Assembly (NCBI RefSeq): GCF_001591645.1
Contig: NZ_BCVH01000012.1
Span: forward strand, 44,749 to 108,748
Direction: 5' to 3'
Origin: Robertmurraya korlensis NBRC 107688
GTDB taxonomy: Bacteria > Bacillota > Bacilli > Bacillales > Cytobacillaceae
DNA length: 64,000 nt
Shown: positions 1 through 8,306 of the stretch, piece after piece
Numbering within the stretch: the first letter of the stretch is position 1
Layout of the letters: every line of letters begins with the position of its first letter
Program-made: the position numbers and the translations under genes
Notes under the pieces: generated by a model
Told to the model about the DNA's origin: nothing
The model's database searches: none
What the model saw: only the letters and a program-made list of their open reading frames with translations

Positions 1-210
<210 letters not shown>

Positions 211-259
211 TAAGAAGGTGCGGTTGCTTGAACAACGAACGTCAAGCAATCCCATTGCT

Positions 260-330
260 CACTCATAGTCGAATCATTTACGGTAATTCGGTAGAAACTT
301 GCGAGCCATATCCTCGCCATTATATGAGTG
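260..330 (-). promoter_or_regulatory. Guanine (purine) riboswitch aptamer
   Basis: The minus strand has the purine aptamer core: P1 arm CACTCAT with ATAATGG, the ATATGG and TTTCTACC joining and loop segments, ACCGTAAAT, then GACTAT and the P1 partner ATGAGTG. The specificity base in GACTAT, equivalent to position 74 of the B. subtilis xpt aptamer, is C. This predicts guanine or hypoxanthine rather than adenine. It lies directly upstream of xpt. Confidence 0.96.
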
Positions 331-351
331 AATCGTATGAAGTTAGTAATC

Positions 352-379
352 ATTATACCAGTATTATAGTATAGTTCAA
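352..379 (-). promoter_or_regulatory. Sigma-A promoter for xpt leader
   Basis: On the minus strand TTGAAC (379-374) and TATAAT (357-352) are 16 bp apart, and TGG precedes the -10, giving an extended TGnTATAAT. It sits about 20 bp upstream of the riboswitch aptamer. Confidence 0.75.
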
Positions 380-531
380 TAGAAAACTAGACATTAAATC
401 CGAAATATATTGGTAAAAACATGAATATTATTCGTGTTAGGGGTTTCATTAATCAGATTTGCGTGAAAAATCAGCAAACAAGATGGAATATACGAACAAA
501 AGGCATCTCTATTCAAGACACCTCTTGCCTA

Positions 532-1749
532 TTATTTTCCGACCGTTGCAGCCTTCACTTCGATCTCAACAGGATGCTGTTTATGCTTTGTATAAAAGAT
601 ACCTGTTGTAATTAATGAGATTGCCCCGAATATGAGAACCATCAATTGTAATCCTACCACATCGAGCAAAAATCCCGTTCCTAGTAGCACTACCTGAAAC
701 ATAATTCGGTCAAGCATGTTTCGGAAAGAGAAGAAGCGGCCATGGAAGTCCTTTGGCACTTTTGTTTGAAAAAGCGTGGCAACGGTAGGGAAGAAACATC
801 CAACAGCAAATCCAACAATAGCAAATGAAAGAATTGCAAGTGCCTTGATTTCTACAAAATAAAGAGAAATTTGCCCTAACCCGATAATCGTTGAAAAAGC
901 AAAAATAATTGTAAAAGGAGACCATCTGTCACTGAGCCTTTTAATCACAAACGTTCCTAACATAAACGCGATTCCTTCTGCTGTATAAATAAGTCCCTTA
1001 ATAGAAGGGTCATCGTGAATTTCACTAATATTGATGACCATCAAATTAAATCCACTAAGGAATAACAATGGAACAAGGGCCATGATTACGGTCATCAAAA
1101 CCACCGGCATTCCCTTAATAACCGGAAGAACCTCTTTGAATCCACCACCACTCGTACCTTTCCCTTTTGTGGTAGAACTACTCGCCACAGGCTCGTCAAT
1201 TTTTAAAAAGAAGGTAAATACGAGCAAAGCCCCATAAGCAACAAAGGAGGCCACATACAGCATCGATAACGGCATGACTACAAGCATCGCACCAGCTAGT
1301 GCCGTTCCTAATACACGTGCAATCGTTGCTATATTCATGTGAACTCCGTTTAATTGAAGAAGTTGATTTTCAGTGACAATTAAAGGGATAGCGGATTGTA
1401 GCGCTGGAAAATAAAAAGCAGCAGAGAGCTGAATCCCAATCATAAACACAACCATCCACCAGACGGAGCCGGTATAAAGAGCAAGGAACATAAAGACTAC
1501 GCTAAACATACGGGCAATTCCTGAATAAATCATAATCGTTTTTTTACTATACTGATCGGTCATCCGACCAGCGAGAGGACCCACAAGAATACCCGCTAAT
1601 AAGCCTGTAGCAAGGATGAGAGATTTGAGGAAATCAGATGGTACCTTCTCTTGCATAAATTCTAAGTTTCCTATTATTCCAGTCCATAACCCAACGCCAG
1701 CAATAAACTCCCCGATTAAAATAATCCATACATTCCGATTTTTCCACAT
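532..1749 (-). CDS. MFS family exporter
   Basis: A 405-aa integral membrane protein with about twelve hydrophobic segments and a cytoplasmic loop motif near residues 57-70 (GPLAGRMTDQYSKK) that matches the MFS motif between helices 2 and 3. The overall pattern is that of the proton-coupled drug or macrolide efflux branch of the MFS. The substrate cannot be told from sequence. The ATG start has AGAGGA six bases upstream. It is transcribed alone, toward xpt. The 380-531 stretch downstream holds no gene and only a weak hairpin (CAAGA/TCTTG near 520). Confidence 0.8.
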   Translation of the reverse strand: MWKNRNVWIILIGEFIAGVGLWTGIIGNLEFMQEKVPSDFLKSLILATGLLAGILVGPLAGRMTDQYSKKTIMIYSGIARMFSVVFMFLALYTGSVWWMVVFMIGIQLSAAFYFPALQSAIPLIVTENQLLQLNGVHMNIATIARVLGTALAGAMLVVMPLSMLYVASFVAYGALLVFTFFLKIDEPVASSSTTKGKGTSGGGFKEVLPVIKGMPVVLMTVIMALVPLLFLSGFNLMVINISEIHDDPSIKGLIYTAEGIAFMLGTFVIKRLSDRWSPFTIIFAFSTIIGLGQISLYFVEIKALAILSFAIVGFAVGCFFPTVATLFQTKVPKDFHGRFFSFRNMLDRIMFQVVLLGTGFLLDVVGLQLMVLIFGAISLITTGIFYTKHKQHPVEIEVKAATVGK

Positions 1750-1856
1750 TTTTTGATCCTCTTTTTAGTTTAATATATTCTAATTATGATAAAAAATTTC
1801 GGTTTCCGAAGATTATTATATAACTTTTTCTACATTCTGTCATGATGTTAAAGAAC

Positions 1857-1891
1857 AATAAAAAACAACAGAATGAACCACTCTGTTGTTT
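1857..1891 (-). terminator. Rho-independent terminator after the GntR gene
   Basis: Inverted arms AACAACAGA (1864-1872) and TCTGTTGTT (1882-1890) form a 9-bp stem. On the minus strand the stem is followed by a T-rich run, and it overlaps the stop codon. Confidence 0.8.
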
Positions 1892-2627
1892 ACATTCTTG
1901 TGTAATTTCTTTCAATAATAAAATGGGTCAAATCTCCCCGGAATATCGTTTTTGAGTATTCAATAATACTTCCATCCTCTAAGTACGCATGTGTATCTAA
2001 AGAAAAGCAAGGACTGCCAACAGGAATTTGTAGCTTTTTTGCTACTTCCTCATCGGGAAGATAAAGTTCTAAGTTCTCAATCGTTTTATTTATATAAAGG
2101 TCATATTGAGTTTGCAGCAGCTTGTACAGTGAATCTTCACAGCCTTCTTTACTAATAGCAGGCGTTTTATACCAAGGAAGATAAGAAATCTCATACTGAA
2201 TGGGCTCATCATTCACGAAACGTACTCGCTCGAGTACATTAACAGGCTCACCTTCATTAACTTTTAGAAGATTAATTAAATAATCATTCGCAGGAACTAC
2301 TTCCAAATTAATGACTTTAATCGACGGTATTTTTCCTTGCATTGAGATCTGATCTGAAAATCGTTCAATCGTTGCAGTCAATACTTGCTTCACCTTATTG
2401 TTAGATACAAATGTACCGCTTCCTCTTTTTCGGTAAACATATCCCTCGGATGTTAACTGCTGAAGTGCTGTTCTTACGGTCGTACGGCTAACACCAAAGG
2501 TTTCACAAAATTCTGCCTCTGTCGGAAGCTGTGAATCTGGTGGATATTCTCCATCTTTTATAAGCTGGATAATCGCTTCCTTCACTCGTAAATGTAGGGC
2601 ATTTCCATCTTTCGTCTCTTCATTCAT
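1890..2627 (-). CDS. GntR/HutC-family transcriptional repressor of the adjacent PTS operon
   Basis: This is a 245-aa regulator with an N-terminal winged HTH (about residues 10-76, recognition helix near SRTTVRTALQQL at 48-59) and a C-terminal UTRA sugar-phosphate sensing domain (about 95-235, ending in SIIEYSKTIFRGD). Start choice: the reading frame is open further upstream, but the ATG at 2627-2625 has a GGAGG site nine bases before it. The upstream residues would also overlap the divergent promoter and match nothing in the family. It is divergent from the PTS EIIC gene, and three related palindromes fill the space between them. The likely ligand is a phosphorylated disaccharide or glucosamine phosphate. 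The inference is that it represses both itself and the operon. Confidence 0.88.
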   Translation of the reverse strand: MNEETKDGNALHLRVKEAIIQLIKDGEYPPDSQLPTEAEFCETFGVSRTTVRTALQQLTSEGYVYRKRGSGTFVSNNKVKQVLTATIERFSDQISMQGKIPSIKVINLEVVPANDYLINLLKVNEGEPVNVLERVRFVNDEPIQYEISYLPWYKTPAISKEGCEDSLYKLLQTQYDLYINKTIENLELYLPDEEVAKKLQIPVGSPCFSLDTHAYLEDGSIIEYSKTIFRGDLTHFIIERNYTRM

Positions 2628-2648
2628 ATCGGATAACCTCCTTATTTC

Positions 2649-2657
2649 ATTATAGCA
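2649..2657 (-). promoter_or_regulatory. Extended -10 promoter element of the GntR gene
   Basis: The minus strand has TGCTATAAT, an extended -10. The -35 position (about 2671-2677) is poor and lies inside the first operator palindrome, which fits autorepression. Confidence 0.55.
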
Positions 2658-2670
2658 AACATTATTCTTA

Positions 2671-2735
2671 ATTTGTATTTTCAAATAAGGGTGAATAAAT
2701 TTGTAGTAACAAATTAAATATTTGTATTGAAATAT
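2671..2735. promoter_or_regulatory. Three candidate GntR operators
   Basis: Three palindromes share the word TTTGTA. ATTTG-N6-CAAAT lies at 2671-2686, AATTTGT-AGTA-ACAAATT at 2698-2715 and ATATTT-N6-AAATAT at 2718-2735. They resemble the ATTTGTATAT-type operators of Bacillus UTRA regulators such as TreR. The third covers the -35 of the PTS promoter and the first covers the -35 zone of the repressor gene. Confidence 0.6.
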
Positions 2736-2755
2736 GATACATAGATCAGTACAAT
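2727..2755 (+). promoter_or_regulatory. Sigma-A promoter of the PTS operon
   Basis: TTGAAA (2727-2732) and TACAAT (2750-2755) are separated by exactly 17 bp. The -35 is buried in the third GntR palindrome. Confidence 0.8.
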
Positions 2756-2768
2756 GAAGATACATCTT

Positions 2769-2782
2769 GGTAAGCGCTCTCA
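2769..2782 (+). promoter_or_regulatory. Catabolite responsive element (cre, CcpA site)
   Basis: GGTAAGCGCTCTCA matches the 14-bp cre consensus TGWNANCGNTNWCA at every fixed position but the first. It lies just downstream of the expected transcription start, a location where CcpA blocks elongation. This predicts repression of the sugar operon by preferred carbon sources. Confidence 0.75.
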
Positions 2783-2810
2783 AAAAACAATGAAAAGGGG
2801 GAATAGGTGG

Positions 2811-4181
2811 ATGATGAATTTTATTGACAAATACATCATGCCGGTAGCGAACAAGTTGGGGAATAACAGGCATTTACTTGCGATTCGTGACGCGTTGGTT
2901 GGAATGATTGCGATTACGATGGTCGGTTCTTTGGCCGTTCTGTTAAACAACCTAGGGTCTGTACCTGGAATTGGGAAACCGTATCAAAAAATGATGGTTG
3001 CTCTTTTCGGAGAAACATGGAACACGCTTGGTGGAGACATTTGGTGGGGGACGCTTGCGTTCATGACCGTTTTTGCTGTTTTTGGAATTGCGTATAAGCT
3101 TGCGAAGTCTTATGGTGATGATGGGTTTGAAGCGATGCTCGTTGCCGGAGCAGCTTTCTTTGTACTCATTCCGCAAATAGGAAATGTTACTCTTACACCT
3201 GAAGGAGGAGAGGCAGTAACTGGTGGCGCATGGGGCTTTATTAGTTGGAATTACTTTAATGCAACCGCACTTTTTACAGGTATTATCGTTTCTATTATTG
3301 CTACTGAAATTTTTGTGCGGTTAGCAAAGATTAAGTATTTAGTCATTAAGTTACCAGATGGTGTACCACCAGCTGTCGCACGATCTTTTTCGAAGCTACT
3401 GCCTGGAATGGCAACTATTTTTACAATGGCGTTATTGGGTCTTATTTTACGGAAATTCATTAGTGGCGGTGCGTATTTAAACGATTGGTTAAACCAAGTT
3501 CTTGTTACACCTTTAACTGGGGCAGTGGATTCATTGCCATTTGCGATATTGATTGTGGCTTTAGTTCATGGTTTCTGGGTCATTGGATTACACGGACCCA
3601 ATATTTTAGGCGGAATCACGACACCTTTAATGACGAAGCTTGGACAGGAAAACTTGAATATGTATGCTCAAGGTGTGGAGAAGCTTGGTGATTATAACAT
3701 TCTAGCAGGGTCTTTCTTAGATGCATTTGTTTATTTAGGAGGCTCCGGAGCGACGCTTGGTTTGCTCATTGCTATGTTTATTGCTGGAAGAAGAAGGCAT
3801 AAACAGTTATTAGCGTTAGGTACTCCTCCAGGGGTATTCCAAATTAATGAACCGATTTTATTTGGTCTCCCCATTGTATTAAATCCAATCTGGTTCATAC
3901 CATTTATCTTAGGACCAATTGTAATGACAATTATCGCATATCTATCGATAAGCTTCGGTCTCGTTCACCCTGTTGTTGCCGATATTCCATGGGTAACACC
4001 AGCCATTTTAGGTGGGCTACTCGCTACGGGTGGTCATATTTCAGGAGCGGTTCTTTCTGCTGTAAATCTAGTTGTCTCCATTGCTATCTATCTACCATTC
4101 GTCATTGCCCAAGGGAAGATAGAAGCAAGAAAGGACAGAGAAAGAGAACTTCAAGCTCCAACTGATACTTTGAAAATGTAA
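2811..4181 (+). CDS. PTS system EIIC component, cellobiose/diacetylchitobiose (Lac) family
   Basis: A 456-aa membrane permease domain of the lactose/cellobiose PTS family, with about ten hydrophobic segments, the segment GPNILGG, and the family substrate-site motif NEPILFG near residue 346. It transports a beta-linked disaccharide while EIIB phosphorylates it. The start at 2811 is chosen over an earlier in-frame codon because AAGGGGG at 2795-2801 is nine bases upstream and the earlier codon falls inside the promoter. No EIIA or EIIB gene lies beside it, although most operons of this type encode both, so those subunits must come from elsewhere. The gene precedes a 6-phospho-glycosidase and a ChbG-type deacetylase, which favours chitobiose-type sugars over cellobiose. 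Confidence 0.9.
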   Translation: MMNFIDKYIMPVANKLGNNRHLLAIRDALVGMIAITMVGSLAVLLNNLGSVPGIGKPYQKMMVALFGETWNTLGGDIWWGTLAFMTVFAVFGIAYKLAKSYGDDGFEAMLVAGAAFFVLIPQIGNVTLTPEGGEAVTGGAWGFISWNYFNATALFTGIIVSIIATEIFVRLAKIKYLVIKLPDGVPPAVARSFSKLLPGMATIFTMALLGLILRKFISGGAYLNDWLNQVLVTPLTGAVDSLPFAILIVALVHGFWVIGLHGPNILGGITTPLMTKLGQENLNMYAQGVEKLGDYNILAGSFLDAFVYLGGSGATLGLLIAMFIAGRRRHKQLLALGTPPGVFQINEPILFGLPIVLNPIWFIPFILGPIVMTIIAYLSISFGLVHPVVADIPWVTPAILGGLLATGGHISGAVLSAVNLVVSIAIYLPFVIAQGKIEARKDRERELQAPTDTLKM

Positions 4182-4189
4182 GTGCAAAT

Positions 4190-4232
4190 CCCTGGGCGAG
4201 GTTATTCCACCTTTCCAGGGAGTTTCTTTTTC
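4190..4232 (+). terminator. Intra-operon hairpin, possible attenuator
   Basis: CCCTGG (4190-4195) pairs with CCAGGG (4215-4220), with an inner AGGT/ACCT helix, and is followed by a T-rich run (AGTTTCTTTTT). It lies between the EIIC gene and the glycosidase gene and could lower downstream expression or protect the EIIC mRNA. Confidence 0.5.
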
Positions 4233-4256
4233 CATAAATAGTAGGAGGGTTTCATC

Positions 4257-5573
4257 ATGAATAAAGGATTAAAAATTGTAACGATTGGCGGAGGGTCAAG
4301 CTACACACCCGAATTAATTGAAGGATTTATTAAGTATTATGACGAACTTCCAATAAGAGAAATATGGCTGGTCGATATAGAGGCAGGAAAAGAGAAGCTC
4401 GATATAGTTGGAAACTTAGCCAAACGAATGGTTGAAAAATCAGGTCTTCCGATCGAGATTCACTTAACATTAGATCGTAGAACAGCTTTAGAAGGAGCTG
4501 ACTTTGTCACAACTCAATTGCGAGTAGGATTGCTGGAGGCGCGTAAGCTTGACGAGAGCATTCCATTAAAGCATGGAGTGTTAGGACAAGAAACGAACGG
4601 ACCAGGTGGATTGTTTAAAGCGTTCCGAACAATCCCAGTAATTCTTGATATATGTCGGGAGATGGAGGAGCTTTGTCCTGATGCGTGGCTCATTAATTTC
4701 ACCAACCCAGCTGGCATGGTAACAGAGGCTGTTTTAAAACATACGAACATAAAAGCAGTAGGTCTATGTAATGTGCCTATCGGGATGGAGATGGGAGTTG
4801 CCAAACTATTAGGTGTGGACCATAGCCGAGTCAGAATTGACTTTGCTGGTTTAAATCATCTGGTCTATGGGTTGGATGTGTTTGTGGACGGAACATCAGT
4901 GAAAACGGAAGTGATCTCTCTTTTAACAGATCCAGACAAGGCCATTACGATGCAAAATATTCATGCGATGGGATGGGAGCCTGAATTTTTACAGGCATTA
5001 AATGTCCTTCCTTGCCCATATCATAATTATTATTACAAGTCTGGCAACATGCTAGAAGATGAACTGAAAAAATTCCGTGAAGGAAATATTCGAGCCGAGG
5101 TAGTGAAGAGATTAGAGGATGATTTGTTCGAGTTATACAAGGATCCAAATCTAGACATCAAACCTCCACAGTTAGAAAAAAGAGGGGGAGCTTACTACAG
5201 CGATGCAGCCGTTCGGCTCATTCACTCGATGTATACGGATAAACGGGATATACAAGCAGTGAATACAAGGAATAACGGGACGATCTCCAGTCTCCCTGCT
5301 CAGGCAGCTGTAGAAGTAAGCTGTGTCATTACAAAAGACGGTCCCAAACCAATTAGTGTAGGAGAGCTACCAGTAGCGGTAAGAGGACTAGTTGGTTTTA
5401 TGAAATCTTTTGAAGAGGTAGCGATTGAAGCTGCTATAACAGGAAACTACAATACCGCCCTTCTTGCCATGACCATGAATCCATTCATACCAAGTGATCA
5501 AACAGCTAAGGTCATTTTAAATGAAATGTTAGAAGCTCATAAAGAGCACTTGCCACAGTTTACTTTGAGATAG
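4257..5573 (+). CDS. 6-phospho-beta-glucosidase/glycosidase, GH4 family
   Basis: A 438-aa cytoplasmic enzyme of glycoside hydrolase family 4. Visible marks are the NAD-binding GGGSSYTPEL (11-20), NFTNPAG (147-153), the metal-binding Cys171 in LCNVP and His201 in LNHLVYG. GH4 enzymes use NAD+ and a divalent metal and act by redox elimination on phosphorylated disaccharides. The protein belongs to the LicH/ChbF branch. Its position after a PTS EIIC and before a ChbG-like deacetylase suggests cleavage of chitobiose-6-phosphate or cellobiose-6-phosphate. GTAGGAGGG stands a few bases before the ATG. Substrate choice between these two is inference. Confidence 0.9.
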   Translation: MNKGLKIVTIGGGSSYTPELIEGFIKYYDELPIREIWLVDIEAGKEKLDIVGNLAKRMVEKSGLPIEIHLTLDRRTALEGADFVTTQLRVGLLEARKLDESIPLKHGVLGQETNGPGGLFKAFRTIPVILDICREMEELCPDAWLINFTNPAGMVTEAVLKHTNIKAVGLCNVPIGMEMGVAKLLGVDHSRVRIDFAGLNHLVYGLDVFVDGTSVKTEVISLLTDPDKAITMQNIHAMGWEPEFLQALNVLPCPYHNYYYKSGNMLEDELKKFREGNIRAEVVKRLEDDLFELYKDPNLDIKPPQLEKRGGAYYSDAAVRLIHSMYTDKRDIQAVNTRNNGTISSLPAQAAVEVSCVITKDGPKPISVGELPVAVRGLVGFMKSFEEVAIEAAITGNYNTALLAMTMNPFIPSDQTAKVILNEMLEAHKEHLPQFTLR

Positions 5574-5585
5574 GGGAGTATGTAC

Positions 5586-6296
5586 ATGATTCAATTAATC
5601 GTAAACGCAGACGATTTTGGTTTTAGTTCAGGTGTGAACTATGGAATAATTGACACTCATCTGAATGGAATTGTGAATTCTGCCACAATGATGATGAATA
5701 TGGAAGGAACCGAGCATGCGATTCAGCTTGCAAAAGAGCATCCTAGTTTGCAGGTGGGGATTCATTTAGTCCTTACATGCGGAAAACCGCTTTTACATGA
5801 TGTTTCGTCCCTTACAAATGAAGAGGGGTCCTTTCATTCCTTGTCAGATCTCCACTCTAAAAAAGGCACTGTCCTTCTTGAGGAAGTGGAGAGGGAATGG
5901 ACTGCTCAAATTGAAAAGTTCCTACGTTCAGGTGTACCACTCACACATACCGACAGTCACCATCATGTTCACACGATTGAAGAGCTGTTACCTGTAGTGC
6001 AACGTTTATCAAAGAAATATAACCTGCCTGTGAGAACAAATGGACTAGAACGAATTAAAGGTGTTGAACCGTTTTCTGACTTGGCATTATTTGATTTTTA
6101 TGGAGACGGAGTGGAAGGTGAATATTTCACCAAGCTCAAGGAACGATTTCCAGAACATACAAAAATTGAAGTCATGACTCATCCAGCCTACTTGGATAAT
6201 GCTCTTTTAAAAGGCTCTTCCTACACATACAAACGCTTAGAAGAAGTGGAGATTTTAAAGACTGTAGTCCTTCCGAGGGAGATTCAGTTACTGTAA
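5586..6296 (+). CDS. chbG: Carbohydrate deacetylase, YdjC/ChbG family
   Basis: A 236-aa protein with the YdjC-family metal motif ADDFG (8-12), the histidine of GIHLVLT (about 60) and the DSHHHVH stretch (123-129). E. coli ChbG removes one acetyl group from chitobiose-6-phosphate and related oligomers so that the GH4 enzyme can cleave them. The start at 5586 is preferred over an ATG six bases earlier because AGGGGAG is then seven bases away instead of one. It lies 12 bases after the GH4 stop and is clearly co-transcribed. The family is certain. The substrate is inferred from the operon. Confidence 0.85.
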   Translation: MIQLIVNADDFGFSSGVNYGIIDTHLNGIVNSATMMMNMEGTEHAIQLAKEHPSLQVGIHLVLTCGKPLLHDVSSLTNEEGSFHSLSDLHSKKGTVLLEEVEREWTAQIEKFLRSGVPLTHTDSHHHVHTIEELLPVVQRLSKKYNLPVRTNGLERIKGVEPFSDLALFDFYGDGVEGEYFTKLKERFPEHTKIEVMTHPAYLDNALLKGSSYTYKRLEEVEILKTVVLPREIQLL

Positions 6297-6425
6297 CAGG
6301 GAATTTGTTACAAGTTTTATAGTTGCAAATAGTGATAAGTTTATGTTTTAATAGACATATAATCATTTGTTTTCGACTATAGTAACAATATAGTATAAAA
6401 TTAATATCGATTTTCCTTTTTCAGT

Positions 6426-6526
6426 AAAGGGGAGTAGCGTCAGGATTTTTCCTGAAACAAAGTCGTCATTACATGGAGCAATCCATCGGCTTTGTTGGCA
6501 TTTTATTTGTGCTTAGCGAGACCTTT
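6426..6526 (+). promoter_or_regulatory. Manganese riboswitch (yybP-ykoY motif)
   Basis: The leader has the yybP-ykoY signature: AAAGGGGAGTAGCGTC at 6426-6441, ACAAAGTCGTCATT, a variable hairpin, CGGCTTTGTTGGCA (6487-6500) and GCGAGACCTTT closing helix P1 with AAAGG. These RNAs sense Mn2+. The P1 3' strand is shared with the following terminator, so Mn2+ binding should prevent termination and switch the exporter gene on. Confidence 0.95.
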
Positions 6527-6556
6527 GCCTACAATGGCAAAGGTCTCTTTATTTTG
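6519..6556 (+). terminator. Riboswitch-controlled terminator
   Basis: AGACCTTTGCC (6519-6529) and GGCAAAGGTCT (6536-6546) form a perfect 11-bp stem followed by CTTTATTTT. The 5' arm overlaps the aptamer P1 strand, so the two folds exclude each other. Confidence 0.92.
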
Positions 6557-6601
6557 TAGGCAAAAAAATCGATAAGAACTTATTTTTAGGAGGGAATATT
6601 T

Positions 6602-7306
6602 ATGGAACTAGAATTTTTAACTGCACTACTTACCATTATTGCTATTGACTTAGTTCTTGCCGGTGATAATGCCATTCTTATTGGATTAGCAGCTAGAAGT
6701 CTTCCAAAAGAACAGCAGAAAAAAGTAATTCTTTGGGGATCAATTGGAGCGATTGTCATTCGTGTAGTGGCCACACTCGCTGTTGTTTGGTTGCTGAAAA
6801 TCCCAGGCTTACACTTAGTAGGTGGACTATTACTTGTTTGGATCGCTTATAAATTACTGGTGGATGACGATAGCCACGGTGACGTGAAAGCAGGAGATAC
6901 ATTCTGGGCAGCGATTCGTACCGTAATCATTGCAGATGCCTTAATGGGATTAGACAATGTGCTAGCAATCGCAGGTGCATCTCACGGGAATATGACACTA
7001 GTTATTATTGGATTACTTGTTTCCGTCCCTGTCGTTATGTGGGGTAGCACGATGATTATTAAATGGATCGAGCGTTATCCAGTGATCGTTACAATTGGTT
7101 CAGCGATTTTAGCTTGGACAGCAGCAAAAATGATTGTTGGTGAAGGATTCTTAGATGTTGTTTTTGTAAATGGCTTTGTTAAATACGGCTTTGAAATCCT
7201 TGTGATTGCTGGAGTTGTTTTAGCTGGTAAAATGACCATGAAAAAGAAAAAGCTTGCAGCTCAAACGGAAGAAACGTACGAGTTGAAAAAGGCTGGATCT
7301 CATTAA
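6602..7306 (+). CDS. TerC-family manganese exporter (YkoY/YceF type)
   Basis: A 234-aa polytopic membrane protein with the two TerC acidic motifs, AGDNA (20-24) and ADALMGLDN (111-119). About seven hydrophobic segments and a short basic tail are visible. Bacillus TerC proteins of this size (MeeY/YkoY and MeeF/YceF) export Mn2+ or metallate secreted proteins. The Mn2+ riboswitch directly upstream strongly supports that role here. AGGAGGG is seven bases before the ATG. A strong terminator ends the transcript at 7317-7343. Which of the paralogues it corresponds to cannot be decided from sequence alone. Confidence 0.9.
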   Translation: MELEFLTALLTIIAIDLVLAGDNAILIGLAARSLPKEQQKKVILWGSIGAIVIRVVATLAVVWLLKIPGLHLVGGLLLVWIAYKLLVDDDSHGDVKAGDTFWAAIRTVIIADALMGLDNVLAIAGASHGNMTLVIIGLLVSVPVVMWGSTMIIKWIERYPVIVTIGSAILAWTAAKMIVGEGFLDVVFVNGFVKYGFEILVIAGVVLAGKMTMKKKKLAAQTEETYELKKAGSH

Positions 7307-7316
7307 TGTATGTAAG

Positions 7317-7343
7317 GTGCTCCCAGATGAGGGAGCACTTTTT
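7317..7343 (+). terminator. Terminator of the TerC gene
   Basis: GTGCTCCC (7317-7324) and GGGAGCAC (7331-7338) form an 8-bp stem with a 6-base loop, followed by TTTTT. It abuts the stop codon of the convergent CDF gene. Confidence 0.88.
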
Positions 7344-8295
7344 ATATTTTTAACTCTTGATGAAGACTGGTTGATGTTTCAATTTGTATCGTTGCATGAT
7401 CAATATGGAACCGATCGCTTACTGTCCGAATGGCCTCTTGTAAAATAGTTTGTGAATGGTGGTCCTCGTCTACAAGTAAATGGCAAGTTAACGAGTGAAG
7501 TCCGGATGTAATCGTCCAAATGTGAAGATCGTGCACATCAATAACACCATGAATGGATTCTAGTGCATCCTTTACTTCGTCTTGCTTCAGAGAGTGAGGG
7601 GTTCCCTCCATTAATATGTGGAAAGAATGCGAAATGACACCCCATGCACTACGTAAAATTAATAAAGCAACAATGACGGAAATGATGGGATCAGCAATAT
7701 ACCATCCAAATAGCAGCATGACAATTCCAGCAATAATTGCTCCAACAGACCCTAAGGCATCTCCTAACACATGTAAATAGGCACTTCTCACATTTACATT
7801 ATCTTTGACATCTCCATTTCGTAATAAAGACCAAGCACTAATTAAATTCGCCCCCAGGCCAATACAAGCAATGAGGATCATTGTTCCGCTTGAAACAGTT
7901 GGAGGTTCCAAAAACCGCTCAAATGCTTCCCACACGATAAAACCAGCAATCACAAACAAAGTAACCCCATTAAACAAAGCGGCTAATACTTCAAAACGGT
8001 AAAATCCAAAGGTTTTCTGTGGTGTAGCAGGACGGGAAGCAATCCAAAGTGCCACAACACTTAGTAGCAATGAGCTCGCATCACTAAGCATATGCCCCGC
8101 ATCTGATAATAGTGCAAGACTATTGGTAAGTAACCCTCCAAAAAACTCTGCGAACATAATTCCAGTTGTCACAAATAAAGCGATAAGTAACCCCTTTTTG
8201 TTTCCTTCCCTTTGTGAATCAAAGTGATCATGACAATGGTCATGTCCATGATGATGATGGTGCCCATGACCGTGGTGGTGATGGTGGTGACCCAT
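7342..8295 (-). CDS. czcD: Cation diffusion facilitator zinc/cobalt/cadmium exporter
   Basis: A 317-aa CDF transporter with a very His-rich cytoplasmic N-terminus (residues 1-28, several runs of His), six membrane segments, the metal-site motifs LLSDAGHMLSD and HVLGDALGS (HxxxD pattern), and a C-terminal cytoplasmic domain with VHDLHIW. It exports Zn2+, Co2+ or Cd2+ against protons. The start at 8295 has AGGAGG seven bases upstream, and an earlier alternative start has none. It follows the CzrA-like repressor gene by 11 bases on the same strand, so the two form a metal-response operon. Confidence 0.92.
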   Translation of the reverse strand: MGHHHHHHGHGHHHHHGHDHCHDHFDSQREGNKKGLLIALFVTTGIMFAEFFGGLLTNSLALLSDAGHMLSDASSLLLSVVALWIASRPATPQKTFGFYRFEVLAALFNGVTLFVIAGFIVWEAFERFLEPPTVSSGTMILIACIGLGANLISAWSLLRNGDVKDNVNVRSAYLHVLGDALGSVGAIIAGIVMLLFGWYIADPIISVIVALLILRSAWGVISHSFHILMEGTPHSLKQDEVKDALESIHGVIDVHDLHIWTITSGLHSLTCHLLVDEDHHSQTILQEAIRTVSDRFHIDHATIQIETSTSLHQELKI

Positions 8296-8306
8296 ACATA
8301 TTCCTC

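Noticed and set aside
380..531. Terminator for the MFS gene
   Set aside because: Only short, interrupted stems were found. Support is too weak to annotate.
421..615. Open frame on the plus strand
   Set aside because: It overlaps the end of the MFS gene, has no ribosome site and its product has no protein-like features.
1850..1856. Single GTTCTTT half-site upstream of the MFS gene
   Set aside because: Lone 7-base matches are expected many times by chance in 64 kb. Only paired or palindromic sites were kept.
2628..2873. N-terminal extension of the GntR frame
   Set aside because: It covers the divergent promoter and all operators. The ATG at 2627 has a perfect GGAGG site and gives the family length.
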